A stretch of 64,000 nt of DNA from Azorhizobium caulinodans ORS 571 (GCF_000010525.1 NC_009937.1:2361501-2425500); one strand, 5' to 3'. Positions 27,482 to 37,009 are shown, counted from the stretch's first letter. Program-made: numbers and translations. The notes: generated by a model not told the origin, from the letters alone.

Positions 27482-28978
27482 TCAGGCGAAGGCCGGGCCG
27501 TTGGGTTCCAGTCGCACGCCGGGGCGCAGATGCTTCCACGGCAGGCTGGCGGGGGAAAGGGGCATGGCACCGGGCGCGGTGCAGACCAGAATGGTTTCCG
27601 CAATCGGCGTGAAATCGGCCCGGAAATGCACGGAACTCTTGTTCACGAGGATCGCTTGCTCGGTCGGCTCGATGCCCACGTAGCGGAACATTGCCTGATC
27701 GGCGAGCTGCGCCTTGCGCGAGGCGACCACCACCCGCACGCCGCCGATGCGCAGGCAGGCAGAGCGACCGAGGAACATCGGCCCCTTGCCGAAATACGGG
27801 CCGGTGGCATTGAAGGTGCCGTCGGAGAGAGCCTCTACCGTGAAGGTGCCCTCGAACGGCGCATCCCCCGGAAGGCCCGACTTTCCGCCGAGCGCCAGCG
27901 TCACCTGACCCCCGACGCCCGCGGCATGGGCTGCGTCTGCCGCCTGCGGGTCCACCATCAGGCCGAGCGCCGCCCGCTCGGCACCGCAGGCGAGCAGCGC
28001 GCGCAGCATGCCCGTGGTGTCGGAGGTGCCACCGGCGCCGGGATTGTCCTGCGTGTCGGAGATCACCACCGGCTTTTTCGCCGTGGCGGCGATGGCCATC
28101 GCTTCCCGCACGCCCGCCTCGGGCGAGAAGGCGCTGCCGGCGAAGGCGTCCTCCTGCGCGAGGATGAGGGCGGTCATCGCGTCCGCGGCCGCATCGGCCT
28201 TCGCCTGGGTGTCCGCATAGGCGACAACGCTGCCGCCGCAGTCCGGAAAATCGGCGGCGGGGAAGCCGGGCAGGAAGGACAGGTGGACCAGCCCCATCTC
28301 GCGCTCGATCTGTGCCAACTGCTGATAGAGCGTGCGGCAGGGCTCCATCTCCGTGCACTGCCAGGCGATGGGCATGAGGAAGGGGATCTGCCGGAAGGCC
28401 TTGGCGAAGGGCTTGCCCGCCATGCGGTCGGCCAAAACATCCGCCGCGCGCCGGCCGGTGTCGGCCATATCCACGTGCGGATAGGTGCGATAGGCCACCA
28501 GCGCATCCGCCTCGTCCACCATGCGACGCGAGACATTGCCGTGCAGGTCGAGGCTCACCACCAGTGGCACGTCGGGACCGATGAGGTCGCGCACGCGGGC
28601 CTCGGTCTCGCCCTCGCCGTCGTCGTAATGGGTGGTCACCATGGCGCCGTGGAGGTCGAGATAGACGCCATCCACCGGGCCGAAGGCGGCCAGACGCTCC
28701 AGCATCTCGGCCATGATGCGCTCAAAGGCGTCCTCGGTCACATGGGCGGAGGGCGCAGCGGCGCACCAGAGCGTCGGCAGCACCTCCCAGCCCTTTTCGG
28801 CTGCGGCGGCGATGAAGCCGGAGAGGCCGGTGTTCTTCCCCGGCATCCGCTCGAAGATTTCCGCGCCCCGGCTGATGGGCGGGAAGCCGCCGCCATGCTC
28901 GAAGGCGGCGTAGGGCGCCTGTGCGGGGGCAAAGGTGTTCGTCTCGTGCATGAAGCCGCCGACGGCGATGCGGGTCAT
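27482..28978 (-). CDS. M81 family metallopeptidase (MlrC-like)
   Basis: A 498-residue M81 (microcystinase C, MlrC) family protein. The N-terminus has the family motif GGFMHETNTFAP (zinc-ligand region), DGVYLDLHGAMVTTHYDDGEG lies near residue 105-125, and an MlrC C-terminal domain follows (about 300-490, with SDTQDNPGAGGTSD). MlrC hydrolyses linear peptides in the microcystin degradation route; most relatives are uncharacterised peptidases found with peptide ABC transporters, as here. AAGGAC is upstream of ATG 28978. It follows the fused ATPase gene by 19 bases and precedes two M20 peptidases, so three hydrolases serve one importer. Confidence 0.92.
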   Translation of the reverse strand: MTRIAVGGFMHETNTFAPAQAPYAAFEHGGGFPPISRGAEIFERMPGKNTGLSGFIAAAAEKGWEVLPTLWCAAAPSAHVTEDAFERIMAEMLERLAAFGPVDGVYLDLHGAMVTTHYDDGEGETEARVRDLIGPDVPLVVSLDLHGNVSRRMVDEADALVAYRTYPHVDMADTGRRAADVLADRMAGKPFAKAFRQIPFLMPIAWQCTEMEPCRTLYQQLAQIEREMGLVHLSFLPGFPAADFPDCGGSVVAYADTQAKADAAADAMTALILAQEDAFAGSAFSPEAGVREAMAIAATAKKPVVISDTQDNPGAGGTSDTTGMLRALLACGAERAALGLMVDPQAADAAHAAGVGGQVTLALGGKSGLPGDAPFEGTFTVEALSDGTFNATGPYFGKGPMFLGRSACLRIGGVRVVVASRKAQLADQAMFRYVGIEPTEQAILVNKSSVHFRADFTPIAETILVCTAPGAMPLSPASLPWKHLRPGVRLEPNGPAFA

Positions 28979-28997
28979 GGATCTGTCCTTGCTTATC

Positions 28998-30647
28998 TCA
29001 CGCGCCGGCGGCGGCGGGCTCCAGCGGCCGGAAATTGGCGAAGTCCCAATGGCGGCCGGGGGCGGCGGCCAGGAGGTCGCGGGTGTAGTCCGCCTTCGGG
29101 GTGGCGAGAACTTCCTCGGCCGTACCGTATTCCACAATGCGGCCCTTATGCATCACAACCACATCGTCGCAGATCTGGGCTGCCACCCGCAGGTCGTGGG
29201 TGATGAACAGGATGGCGATGCCGAGCCGGGTCTGGAGGTCGGCCAGAAGGTCCAGCACCTGCGCCTGCACGGAAACGTCGAGGGCCGAGACCGCCTCGTC
29301 CGCCACCAGCACATCGGGCTCCATGGCGAGCGCCCGCGCGATGGCGATGCGCTGGCGCTGGCCGCCCGAGAACTGGTGCGGAAACCGCTCCACGGCATCC
29401 TCCGGCAGGCCGACGAGCGGCATCAGCTCGCGGGCGCGCTTCAGCGCCACGGCGGCGGGCACGCCGAAATTGCGCGGGCCTTCCGCAATGCTCTCGCCCA
29501 CCGTGATGCGCGGGTTGAGCGAGCGGTAGGGGTCCTGAAAGATCATCTGGATGCGCTTGCGATAGGGGCGCAACACGCTGGGCGAGAGGTCAGAGACTTC
29601 CTGCGCGCCGAGGCGAATCGAGCCCGAGGTGGGGTCGATGAGCCGCATCACGCAGCGGGCCACCGTGGACTTGCCCGAGCCGCTCTCGCCCACGATGCCG
29701 AGCGTGCGACCGCGCTGCAGGCGGAATGAGACGTCCTTGGCCGCCACCGTCTCGCGCGGCGCACGGAACAGGGCGCGGGAGGCGTAGGTCTTTTCCAGTT
29801 CGCTCACCGAGAGCACGGTCTCCGGCGAGGTTTCCGGACGCGGCGGGCGGGGCGTGAGGCTCGGCACGGCGCCCAGCAGGCGGCGGGTGTAGTCCTCCTG
29901 CGGCGCGCGCAGGATGGTGTCGATGGGGCCAGTCTCCACCACCTTGCCGTGGTGCATCACGCACACCCGGTCCGCAATGTCCGCCACCACGCCCATGTCA
30001 TGGGTGATGAACAGGACGGACGTGCCCATCCGTCCCTGCAGCTCCTTGATGAGCTTCAGGATCTGCTTCTGGGTGGTGACGTCCAGCGCCGTGGTGGGCT
30101 CGTCCGCGATCAGCAGCTTGGGATCGAGGATCAGCGCCATGGCGATCATGATGCGCTGGCGCTGGCCGCCGGAGAGTTGGTGCGGATAGGAGGCATAGAC
30201 GCGCTCGATATTGGGCAGGTGCACCTGCTCCATCATCGCCAGCACCTTCTCCCGACGCTCGCGACCGGAGAGATGCAGGTGGGTCTTCAGAACCTCCTCG
30301 ATCTGGCGGCCCACCGGGATCACCGGATTGAGCGCCGTCATCGGCTCCTGGAAGATCATGGCCATGCGGCTGGCCCGAAGCGCCCGCAGGCGGGCATCGC
30401 TTGCGCCCACCAGTTCCTCGCCCTCAAGCTTGATGCTGCCGCCTGAGAGGCCGAGCACCTTCTTGGGCAGCAGGCCCATGGTGGCGAGCGAGGTGACGGA
30501 TTTGCCCGAACCGCTCTCACCCACGAGACACAGGGTCTCGCCGGGCGCGATGGAGAGGGAGATGCCGTCAAGAACCCGCCGCTTGAGCGCGGCGATGTCG
30601 ACACACAGATTGTCGATGGTCAGGATGGGGGAAGGGGTGCCGCTCAT
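28998..30647 (-). CDS. Peptide ABC transporter fused ATP-binding protein (DppD-DppF type)
   Basis: A 549-residue protein with two full ABC domains. Domain 1 (about residues 10-260) has [31 protein letters not shown] and [12 protein letters not shown]. Domain 2 (about 285-530) has [30 protein letters not shown] and [12 protein letters not shown]. It powers peptide import through the two permeases upstream in the operon. AGAGGA lies before ATG 30647, and the start overlaps the permease stop by four bases. Confidence 0.95.
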   Translation of the reverse strand: MSGTPSPILTIDNLCVDIAALKRRVLDGISLSIAPGETLCLVGESGSGKSVTSLATMGLLPKKVLGLSGGSIKLEGEELVGASDARLRALRASRMAMIFQEPMTALNPVIPVGRQIEEVLKTHLHLSGRERREKVLAMMEQVHLPNIERVYASYPHQLSGGQRQRIMIAMALILDPKLLIADEPTTALDVTTQKQILKLIKELQGRMGTSVLFITHDMGVVADIADRVCVMHHGKVVETGPIDTILRAPQEDYTRRLLGAVPSLTPRPPRPETSPETVLSVSELEKTYASRALFRAPRETVAAKDVSFRLQRGRTLGIVGESGSGKSTVARCVMRLIDPTSGSIRLGAQEVSDLSPSVLRPYRKRIQMIFQDPYRSLNPRITVGESIAEGPRNFGVPAAVALKRARELMPLVGLPEDAVERFPHQFSGGQRQRIAIARALAMEPDVLVADEAVSALDVSVQAQVLDLLADLQTRLGIAILFITHDLRVAAQICDDVVVMHKGRIVEYGTAEEVLATPKADYTRDLLAAAPGRHWDFANFRPLEPAAAGA

Positions 30648-31531
30648 GCGCCGGTCCTCTTCTTGAGCCGCGGGTCGAGTACGTCTCGGGCGGCATCGCC
30701 GATCAGATTCACGGACAGGATGCACATCGAGAGAAGCAGGCCCGGCCAGAAGATGAGCATGGGCTTCAGCTGGAAGTACATGCGCCCCTCCGAGATCATG
30801 TTGCCCCAGGAGGGAGTCTCGGTGCCGATGCCGGCGCCGAGGAAGGAAAGGATGGCTTCCGTCACGATGGCCGAGGCGCAGATATAGGTGCCCTGCACGA
30901 TCAGCGGCGCATAGGTGTTGGGCATCAGGTGGCGATAGAGCAGAGCCGGCAGGCGCGTGCCCATGGCGATGGCCGCCTCCACATAAGGCTCGTTGCGCGC
31001 GGAGAGCACCACAGAGCGCACAAGGCGCACCACGCGCGGCACCTCGGGAATGGTGATGGCGATCATCACCGTCGTCAGCGACGAGCCGGAGAGCGACACC
31101 ACGGCGATGGCGAGCAGTACGCTCGGAATGGCCATGAGGCCGTCCATCACCCGCATGAGGATGGCATCCAGCGTGCGGAAATAGCCCGACAGCAGGCCGA
31201 GCGGCAGGCCGATGGCGATGGAGATGACCATCACCCCCAGCCCGACGATGAGCGAGACCCGCGCGCCATAGATGAGCCGAGAAAGTAGGTCGCGGCCGTA
31301 GGAATCCGTGCCGAGCAGATACATGGGGCTGGGCGGCTTCAGCCGCTGCGTCGGCAGCATGGTGATGGGATCATGCGGGGCCAGCAGCGGCGCGAGGAGC
31401 GCCATGGCGGCGATCAGCACGAGGCAGACGGCGGCGACCGTCGGCGCGAAGCGCAGCCGCGACAGGTTCGGCAGATAGCGCGGCCGGCTGACGGGCAGGG
31501 CGCCCGCATCACTGGGAGAGGAGGCGGCCAT
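30644..31531 (-). CDS. Peptide ABC transporter permease (DppC-like)
   Basis: A 295-residue inner-membrane permease with about six hydrophobic segments. It has an N-terminal OppC-type region (LAPLLAPHDPITM and LLGTDSYGRDLLSRLIYGARVSL) and the EAA loop EAAIAMGTRLPALLYRHLMPN near residue 195. It pairs with the DppB-like permease. Its ATG overlaps the stop of that gene by one base (TGATG), so translation is coupled. Confidence 0.94.
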   Translation of the reverse strand: MAASSPSDAGALPVSRPRYLPNLSRLRFAPTVAAVCLVLIAAMALLAPLLAPHDPITMLPTQRLKPPSPMYLLGTDSYGRDLLSRLIYGARVSLIVGLGVMVISIAIGLPLGLLSGYFRTLDAILMRVMDGLMAIPSVLLAIAVVSLSGSSLTTVMIAITIPEVPRVVRLVRSVVLSARNEPYVEAAIAMGTRLPALLYRHLMPNTYAPLIVQGTYICASAIVTEAILSFLGAGIGTETPSWGNMISEGRMYFQLKPMLIFWPGLLLSMCILSVNLIGDAARDVLDPRLKKRTGA

Positions 31532-32472
31532 CAGTAGCGGATCCTCGGGTCCAGCAGGGAATAGGAGAGATCGACCATCAGGTTGATGAACACATAGATG
31601 CCGGAGGTGAGAAGGATCAGCCCCTGTATGACCGGATAGTCGCGGGCCAGAACCGCATCGACAATGAGCCGTCCGAGGCCGGGAATGTTGAACACGCTTT
31701 CGGTCACCACCACGCCCGAGATGAGCAGGGCAAAGCCGGTGCCGATGACCGTGAGGATGGGCACGGCGCTGTTGCGCAAAGCGTGGCGGAACAGGACGAT
31801 GCGCTCGGCGACGCCCTTGGCGCGGGCGGTGCGGATGTAGTCTTCCCCCAGCACGTCCAGCAGGCTCGCACGCGTCATGCGGGCGATCAGCGCCACATAG
31901 ATGGAAGCGAGGGTGAAGGCGGGGAGGGTGGCGCGCTGGGCGAAGGGGCCGATGCCGTTGGCGATCGTGCTGAAGCCCTGAACAGGGAACCAGCGCAGAT
32001 TGATGGCGAACACCTGGATCAGCACATAGCCGATGACGAAGACCGGCACGGAGAAGCCGAGCACGCACAGCGCCATCACGAGATTGTCGATGAGCGTGCC
32101 GTGCTTCCAGGCCGCCAGCACGCCCATGGGCACGGCGATGAGGATCGAAAGCACCATGGTGACGAGCGCGAGGTTGAGCGTCGGCCCGAGGCGCTGGCCG
32201 ATCAGCGTCGTCACGGGCGTCTTGGAGATGAGCGAGGTGCCGAGATCGCCATGCGCGAGCTGGCTGATCCAGGTGAGGAACTGGACGGGTATGGGCTTGT
32301 CGAGCCCGAGGCTGGTGCGGATGGCCTCCAGCTGTGCCGGTGTCGCCGTGTCGCCGGCGATGATGGCGGCGGGGTCGCCGGGCGTGAGGCGCAGCAGCAG
32401 GAAGACGAACAGCGCGACCACGCCCATGACGGGGATGGCGGCGAGCACGCGCCGGAGAACATAAGCGAGCAT
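31531..32472 (-). CDS. Peptide ABC transporter permease (DppB-like)
   Basis: A 313-residue DppB/OppB-type permease. It begins MLAYVLRRVLAAIPVMGVVALFVFLLLRLTPGDPA (family N-terminus, one helix then the PGDPA motif). It has the EAA-like loop RTARAKGVAERIVLFRHALRN near 205-225 and ends with DPRIRY. It forms the transmembrane channel with the DppC-like partner. The gene follows the binding-protein gene after a 60-base gap that holds a strong hairpin. Confidence 0.95.
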   Translation of the reverse strand: MLAYVLRRVLAAIPVMGVVALFVFLLLRLTPGDPAAIIAGDTATPAQLEAIRTSLGLDKPIPVQFLTWISQLAHGDLGTSLISKTPVTTLIGQRLGPTLNLALVTMVLSILIAVPMGVLAAWKHGTLIDNLVMALCVLGFSVPVFVIGYVLIQVFAINLRWFPVQGFSTIANGIGPFAQRATLPAFTLASIYVALIARMTRASLLDVLGEDYIRTARAKGVAERIVLFRHALRNSAVPILTVIGTGFALLISGVVVTESVFNIPGLGRLIVDAVLARDYPVIQGLILLTSGIYVFINLMVDLSYSLLDPRIRY

Positions 32473-32496
32473 GGATCGCCCTCGCTGGGAAACGGG

Positions 32497-32528
32497 GCTG
32501 CGCCCGGCCGGTGCGGGCCGGGCGCAGC
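32497..32528 (-). terminator. Strong hairpin between peptide-binding protein and permease genes
   Basis: Thirteen-base perfect arms (32497-32509 and 32516-32528) around a six-base loop, immediately after the binding-protein stop codon and without a T run. This placement is typical of structures that stabilise the upstream message, so the binding protein is made in excess over the membrane components. Confidence 0.5.
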
Positions 32529-32532
32529 GGCG

Positions 32533-34155
32533 TCAGTTGGCTTTCTTGATGTTCCAGAACAGCGGCGCCGGTCCCTGGATCAGCCCGGAAAGCGAGGTGC
32601 GGTAAAGGGCCGGAATGTAGTAGCTGCCGAGCGGCACGTAGGCCGCGTCGTCATAGGCGCGCTGCTGGATCTTTGTGGCGACCGCCTTCTGCTCGTCGAG
32701 CGTCTTGGCCGCGGCGAACTCCTCGCGCATCTTGATGATTTCCGGATCGTCCAGCCAGCCGAAGAAGCCGCCCTTCTTGCCACGCGTGTTGAGCATGGGG
32801 TTGACGAGGGGCGTCCAGACTTCGGCGCCGATCCAGTTGGTGAAGAACAGGCTCCATCCGCCTTCGGCCAGCGGGGCCTGGCTGGCGCGTCGGGTCACCA
32901 GGGTCTGCCAGTCCATGGGCTGGAGCGTGACCTTGAAGCCAGCATTGCGCAGGGCCTGAGCCGCCACCACCGGCTGGGGAGCGACCGTGATGACGTCGGT
33001 GGGCTGGAGGATGACGACGGGGGTGCCGTCATAGCCCGCCTCCTTCAGCAGCGCCTGCGCGGCCTTGATGTCGCCCGTGGCGAAGGTCTTGGGCGCGCCG
33101 GCATCCGTGGAGAGCGGGACGCCGCAGCCATACATGGACGGGCAGGCCGCGAAATATTCGGGATTGCCGATGAGGGCGGCGAGCACGTCGTTCTGCCCGA
33201 GCGCCAGCATGGCGGCGCGGCGGATCTTCACATTGTCGAAGGGCGGATAAAGGACGTTCATCTGCCCCATGGTCTGGGTGTTGAGGGGCGTCCAGCGGAA
33301 CTTCTTGATGTCCGGATTGGCTTCGGCCAGCGGCAGGAGGTCCACCGGCGGGGCCTCCATATAATCGATCTCGCCATTGTTGATGGCGTTCAGCGCCGTC
33401 TGCGCGTCGGGCATGTTCACCCATTCCACGCGGTCCACGTAGGCGACCTTGCCGCCGGCGGTCCAGCTCGGGGGCTCCTTGCGGGGCACGTATTTGTCGA
33501 ACTTCTCGTAGACCACCTTCACGCCGGGCTGGAACTCCGCCTTCACGAACTTGAAGGGGCCGGAGCCGATCTGGTCGGTGATGCTCTCGCTGGCGGGCGT
33601 CTCCGCGATGCGCTTCGGCATCATGAAGGGCACGACCGACGAGGGCTTGGCCAGCATCTCGAGCGTCGGGCCGAAGGGCTTCTTGAGCTTCAGAACAATG
33701 GTCTTGGCATCGGCGGCGGTGAGGCTCTCGGCGTAGTCCATGAGCATCTGGCCGCCGGTATCGCGCTGCGCCCAGCGCTTCAGGGAGGCGACGCAGTCTT
33801 CGGCGGTGACCGGCGTGCCATCGTGCCACAGCAGGCCGTCGCGCAGGGTGAGCGTGTAGGTCAGCCCGTCGTCGGAGACCTTGTACTCCGCCATCTGCGG
33901 CTGCGGTTTGTAATTGGCATCCATGGACAGCAGCGTGTCATAGATCATGTAGCCGTGATTGCGCGTGATGTGCGCGGTGGTGATGATCGGGTCCAGCACG
34001 CGCAGGCCCGAGTGCATCACCGCCCGGATGGTGGTGCCGGCCGCGTGGGCGGCGGGGGCGAGGGAGGACAGGCCAAGGGCAAGCACGGACGCCATGGTGA
34101 GCGTCTTCAGGGCCTTGCGCCGCGGGCCGGACACCTCGGTCTTGAACCAATTCAT
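32533..34155 (-). CDS. Peptide ABC transporter substrate-binding protein (family 5)
   Basis: A 540-residue family 5 extracellular solute-binding protein. The N-terminus carries a twin-Arg-like PRRKALKTL followed by a hydrophobic stretch and AHA, i.e. a signal peptide of about 38 residues. Family blocks are HITRNHGYMIYDTLLSMDANYKP, YTLTLRDGLLWHDGTPVTAEDCV (residues about 110-135) and NNGEIDYMEAPPVDLLP. It delivers peptides or peptide-like compounds to the DppBC-type permeases. GAGGGGA precedes ATG 34155. It is the first gene after a tandem glycine riboswitch, so its expression, and probably that of the whole seven-gene operon, responds to glycine. Confidence 0.94.
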   Translation of the reverse strand: MNWFKTEVSGPRRKALKTLTMASVLALGLSSLAPAAHAAGTTIRAVMHSGLRVLDPIITTAHITRNHGYMIYDTLLSMDANYKPQPQMAEYKVSDDGLTYTLTLRDGLLWHDGTPVTAEDCVASLKRWAQRDTGGQMLMDYAESLTAADAKTIVLKLKKPFGPTLEMLAKPSSVVPFMMPKRIAETPASESITDQIGSGPFKFVKAEFQPGVKVVYEKFDKYVPRKEPPSWTAGGKVAYVDRVEWVNMPDAQTALNAINNGEIDYMEAPPVDLLPLAEANPDIKKFRWTPLNTQTMGQMNVLYPPFDNVKIRRAAMLALGQNDVLAALIGNPEYFAACPSMYGCGVPLSTDAGAPKTFATGDIKAAQALLKEAGYDGTPVVILQPTDVITVAPQPVVAAQALRNAGFKVTLQPMDWQTLVTRRASQAPLAEGGWSLFFTNWIGAEVWTPLVNPMLNTRGKKGGFFGWLDDPEIIKMREEFAAAKTLDEQKAVATKIQQRAYDDAAYVPLGSYYIPALYRTSLSGLIQGPAPLFWNIKKAN

Positions 34156-34297
34156 GCAACAGTCCCCTCGGATCGGAATGGTCGGATGGTCAGGAAGGTG
34201 AGAGCGCCGGTCTTGTGTCTTGTCTGGCCTCTTGCCGTGCGACGTGTGCCCGCCACGGGGCGGCGCGGTGGCCGGCCCGTGCGATGAAGGTCGCCCC

Positions 34298-34469
34298 GTC
34301 CGTTCTGGGCCTGAGAGATTCACCGCTGACGCGGCTTGCTCCTTCGGCGGACCGGCAGGGCCGGTCACTCTCCGGACGTCTTCTGGCAGGCACCGGTCCT
34401 TTGACCTGAGAGTTTCCGGGGCGGTTGCTCCTTCGGTGCCGGATCGATCCGGTCTCTCCCGGTGCTGCC
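34298..34469 (-). promoter_or_regulatory. Tandem glycine riboswitch
   Basis: Read on the minus strand, two successive aptamers match the glycine (gcvT) riboswitch consensus. Aptamer I (34469-34386) has GGGAGAGACC, then CACCGAAGGAGCAA, then AAACTCTCAGGTCAAAGGAC, closed by a long P1 stem (GGCAGCACCGG with CCGGTGCC). After a short linker, aptamer II (34378-34298) has CCGGAGAGTGACC, CGCCGAAGGAGCAAGC and TCTCTCAGGCCCAGAACGGAC, closed by GTCCG/CGGAC. Such tandem RNAs bind glycine and usually switch expression of glycine-use genes. The expression platform should lie in the 142 bases before the binding-protein ATG; I see no clear terminator with a T run there, so the mode (on or off, transcription or translation) is open. 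Confidence 0.93.
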
Positions 34470-34767
34470 ATTCACGTGAAGGAGCCTAGCGCTCTCAACG
34501 AAATGCACAATAACTACGCGTGGTGAAAAAATAGCCGGTATACCGCAGGCCGACCGCTCCCCCGCCCAATGCGCAGGCAAACGGGCATCCTGCCATCATT
34601 CGGTGTGGTTGGGTGGGGCGCAATTTGAAGATGTTTTGCCGCTCAAATGCGAGGCGAGCGAGGGCTTCACCGGTGCGACATTTCCGGCGCGGCGGCCGGT
34701 CGTTTGTTGGGATAGGCCGGTGAGGGGATGCCTCCCCTTTGGGCGGGAGCGGGGCGTGCGGAAGCCG
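34470..34767. other. Intergenic region upstream of glycine riboswitch
   Basis: No gene supported. The part next to the riboswitch (34490-34545) is AT-rich and should contain the minus-strand promoter, although no convincing -35/-10 pair stands out. A six-base stem with a four-base loop at 34723-34738 lies just after the end of the TauE-like gene and might weakly terminate it. Confidence 0.4.
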
Positions 34768-35565
34768 TTACGCCAGCGTCATCACGCCGCGCACGACCAC
34801 ATAGATGCCGACCATCGCGACGATCAGGGCGAACAACCGCGACAACCGCCCCTTGCGCCCCGCAAGATGGCGCGCCAGCCGCTGGCCAAGGAGACCGCCG
34901 ATGACGCCTCCGCCGATGAACACAGCCACCATGCGCCAGTCGATGAAGCCTGAAACTGCGTAGTTCACCGCCGTCGTCACGCCGAAGGCGGTGACGGCCA
35001 CCAGTGAAGAGCCGATGGCGAAGATGAGCGGCATGCGCGTCGCTGCCAAAAGGCCGGGCACCACGAGGAAGCCGCCACCGATGCCGAAGAAACCCGAGAG
35101 CGTCCCGACCGCGACACCCATGCCGATCAGGCGGGGCAACAGCACGGGCGCAGACGTGCTCGATAGCCGCACGGCAGGATCTTCACCGGTGCCGGTACGG
35201 CGGAACATGGCCAGTGCAATGGCGATCATCAGGGCGCCGAACAGCAGAAGAAGTTTCTGTCCATCCATCGCCTTGCCGAGCGTGGAGCCGAAGGTCGCGC
35301 CGAGAACGCCAGCGAACGTGAAGACAATGGCACATGGCCATTTCACGTGCCCCGCCCGTGCGTGCCCGGCAAGATTCGCAGCCGCACTGACGGCTACCGC
35401 CACCGCGCTCGTCCCGATGGCGAGGTGGGGTGAGGGGACGCCGACCAGATAGACCAGAAGGGGGACTGCCAGCACGGAGCCGCCGCCCCCGATGAGGCCG
35501 AGAACCAGCCCGACGAGGGTCCCCGAAAAGAGCGTCAGGCCATCGGTGAGGAGGGAGGCGGGCAC
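34768..35565 (-). CDS. Sulfite exporter TauE/SafE family protein
   Basis: A 265-residue membrane protein with about eight hydrophobic segments and the twofold TauE/SafE repeat. The two glycine-rich motifs are GLIGGGGSVLAVPLLVY near residue 25 and GFFGIGGGFLVVPGLL near 160. The family moves sulfur-containing anions such as sulfite or sulfoacetate across the inner membrane. It is the last gene of the BigR-linked operon, downstream of a persulfide dioxygenase-like enzyme whose product is sulfite, so sulfite export is a reasonable role. Transcribed with the genes upstream after a 71-base gap. Confidence 0.9.
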   Translation of the reverse strand: MPASLLTDGLTLFSGTLVGLVLGLIGGGGSVLAVPLLVYLVGVPSPHLAIGTSAVAVAVSAAANLAGHARAGHVKWPCAIVFTFAGVLGATFGSTLGKAMDGQKLLLLFGALMIAIALAMFRRTGTGEDPAVRLSSTSAPVLLPRLIGMGVAVGTLSGFFGIGGGFLVVPGLLAATRMPLIFAIGSSLVAVTAFGVTTAVNYAVSGFIDWRMVAVFIGGGVIGGLLGQRLARHLAGRKGRLSRLFALIVAMVGIYVVVRGVMTLA

Positions 35566-35636
35566 GGGCGGGCTCCAGCCGGAACGGAGAAAAGCGCCCC
35601 GATCGCGCAGGGGCTACACGGATCGGGGCAGAGAGG

Positions 35637-36530
35637 TCACAGGCCGTTGATCGGCACCTTGAGGAACCGCTTTCCCGTCTCGTCGGGCGGCGGTAGTTCG
35701 CCAGCACGGATGTTTACCTGGATGGAGGGAATGATGAGGCGCGGCATGTCGAGGGTCGCGTCGCGGGCTGTGCGCATGGCGACGAACTCCTCTTCGCTCA
35801 CCCCGTCGCGCACGTGAATGTTGTGCGCCCGTTCATCGGCCACCGTGGTCTCCCAGCGGATGTCGCGGCCGTTCGGGCCGTAGTCGTGACACATGAACAG
35901 GCGGGTCTCGGGCGGCAGGGCCAAAACGCGCTTGATCGAACGGTAGAGCACGTGCGCGTCGCCGCCCGGAAAGTCGGCCCGCGCCGTGCCGCCGTCAGGC
36001 ATGAACAGCGTGTCGCCGACAAAGGCGGCATTGCCGATCACGTGGGTCATGCAGGCGGGCGTATGGCCGGGCGTGTGCATGGCGAAGGCCGTCATGCTAC
36101 CGATCCGGTAGGTATCGCCGTCCTTGAACAGCCGGTCGAACTGGCTGCCGTCGCGCTGGAATTCCGTGCCTTCGTTGAAGATCTTGCCGAAGGTCTCCTG
36201 AACGATGGTGATGTTTTCACCGATACCCATCTGTCCGCCGAGGGTCCGCTGGATATAAGGCGCGGCGGAAAGATGATCGGCATGCGCGTGGGTCTCGATG
36301 AGCCATTCCAGCCGGAGTCCGTGGTCCTGGATGAACGCGATGATCGCGTCTGCGGACTGGAAGGCGATGCGGCCGGCCGCGTAATCGATGTCCATGACGC
36401 TGTCGATGACGGCACAGGCGTTCGACTGCGGGTCCTTCACCACATAGCTCACGGTGTTGGTGGGCGCGTCGAAGAAGGCGGTCACCTCCGGTTTGACGGA
36501 CAGGTCAACGGCGTGCGGGATCGGGAGCAT
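35637..36530 (-). CDS. MBL-fold metallo-hydrolase, persulfide dioxygenase-like
   Basis: A 297-residue metallo-beta-lactamase fold protein of the ETHE1/Blh group. The metal motif THAHADHLSAAPYIQ is near residue 78, with further ligands in TPGHTPACMTH near 155 and a conserved MCHDYGPNGRDIRWET near 225. Persulfide dioxygenases oxidise glutathione persulfide to sulfite. In Agrobacterium and Xylella the related Blh enzyme is encoded beside BigR and detoxifies sulfide. Here the enzyme has only the MBL domain; the DUF442/rhodanese part found in some Blh proteins is absent. Neighbours are YeeE/YedE-like transporters and TauE, supporting a sulfide-to-sulfite pathway. Confidence 0.9.
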   Translation of the reverse strand: MLPIPHAVDLSVKPEVTAFFDAPTNTVSYVVKDPQSNACAVIDSVMDIDYAAGRIAFQSADAIIAFIQDHGLRLEWLIETHAHADHLSAAPYIQRTLGGQMGIGENITIVQETFGKIFNEGTEFQRDGSQFDRLFKDGDTYRIGSMTAFAMHTPGHTPACMTHVIGNAAFVGDTLFMPDGGTARADFPGGDAHVLYRSIKRVLALPPETRLFMCHDYGPNGRDIRWETTVADERAHNIHVRDGVSEEEFVAMRTARDATLDMPRLIIPSIQVNIRAGELPPPDETGKRFLKVPINGL

Positions 36531-36549
36531 GGAAGCGTCTCCGTTTGTT

Positions 36550-37008
36550 TCAGGGGCGGGTCTTCAGGGCATCGGTGCCCTGGGCCGTGGAGGGATGGCT
36601 CCGCCCGGCGAGCCAGCGGGCGAGGGCCATGCCGGCGAACATGGCGGGCACGAAGACGAGAACACCCGGCGCCCCCAGTGTGAGACTGGTGAGCGCGGGG
36701 CCGGGGCAGATGCCTGACAGTCCCCAGCCGATGCCGAAGATGGCCGGACCGACAATGACGCGGGCATCGATCTGCCGCGCCGTGGGCATATGGAAACGCG
36801 GCGCCACCCAGGGGTGGGGCTGACGGAGAGCCAGCCGGAAGCCGATGGTGGCGACGATGACAGCGCCGCCCATGACGAAGGCAAGGCTCGGGTCCCATGT
36901 CCCGGCGACGTCGAGGAAATTGAGCACCTTCGCCGGATCGGCCATACCCGAGACCACAAGGCCGAGGCCGAAGAGGAGGCCCGACAGTGGGGGGAGGAGC
37001 AGGGCCAT
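36550..37008 (-). CDS. YeeE/YedE-related membrane protein (DUF6691)
   Basis: A 152-residue membrane protein with four hydrophobic segments, of the short YeeE/YedE half-transporter type. The motif GLSGICPGPALTSLTLG near residue 105 contains the conserved cysteine of the family, and the N-terminus has LLFGLGLVVSGMADPAKVLNFLD. Together with the partner encoded one base upstream it should make a sulfur-compound (thiosulfate or related) channel. Both sit in the BigR operon. Confidence 0.88.
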   Translation of the reverse strand: MALLLPPLSGLLFGLGLVVSGMADPAKVLNFLDVAGTWDPSLAFVMGGAVIVATIGFRLALRQPHPWVAPRFHMPTARQIDARVIVGPAIFGIGWGLSGICPGPALTSLTLGAPGVLVFVPAMFAGMALARWLAGRSHPSTAQGTDALKTRP

Positions 37009-37009
37009 G

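Noticed and set aside
26243-29203. Open frame of nearly 1000 codons on the plus strand across the peptidase genes
   Set aside because: It spans three well-supported minus-strand genes; its composition (rich in His, Gly, Arg, Ala) and lack of domains mark it as antisense noise.
31783-34287. Long plus-strand open frame opposite permease and binding-protein genes
   Set aside because: Antisense to clear ABC transporter genes with signal peptide and family motifs; no ribosome site or recognisable domain.
34723-34738. Terminator after the TauE-like gene
   Set aside because: Only a six-base stem without a following T run; too weak to call as a separate feature.
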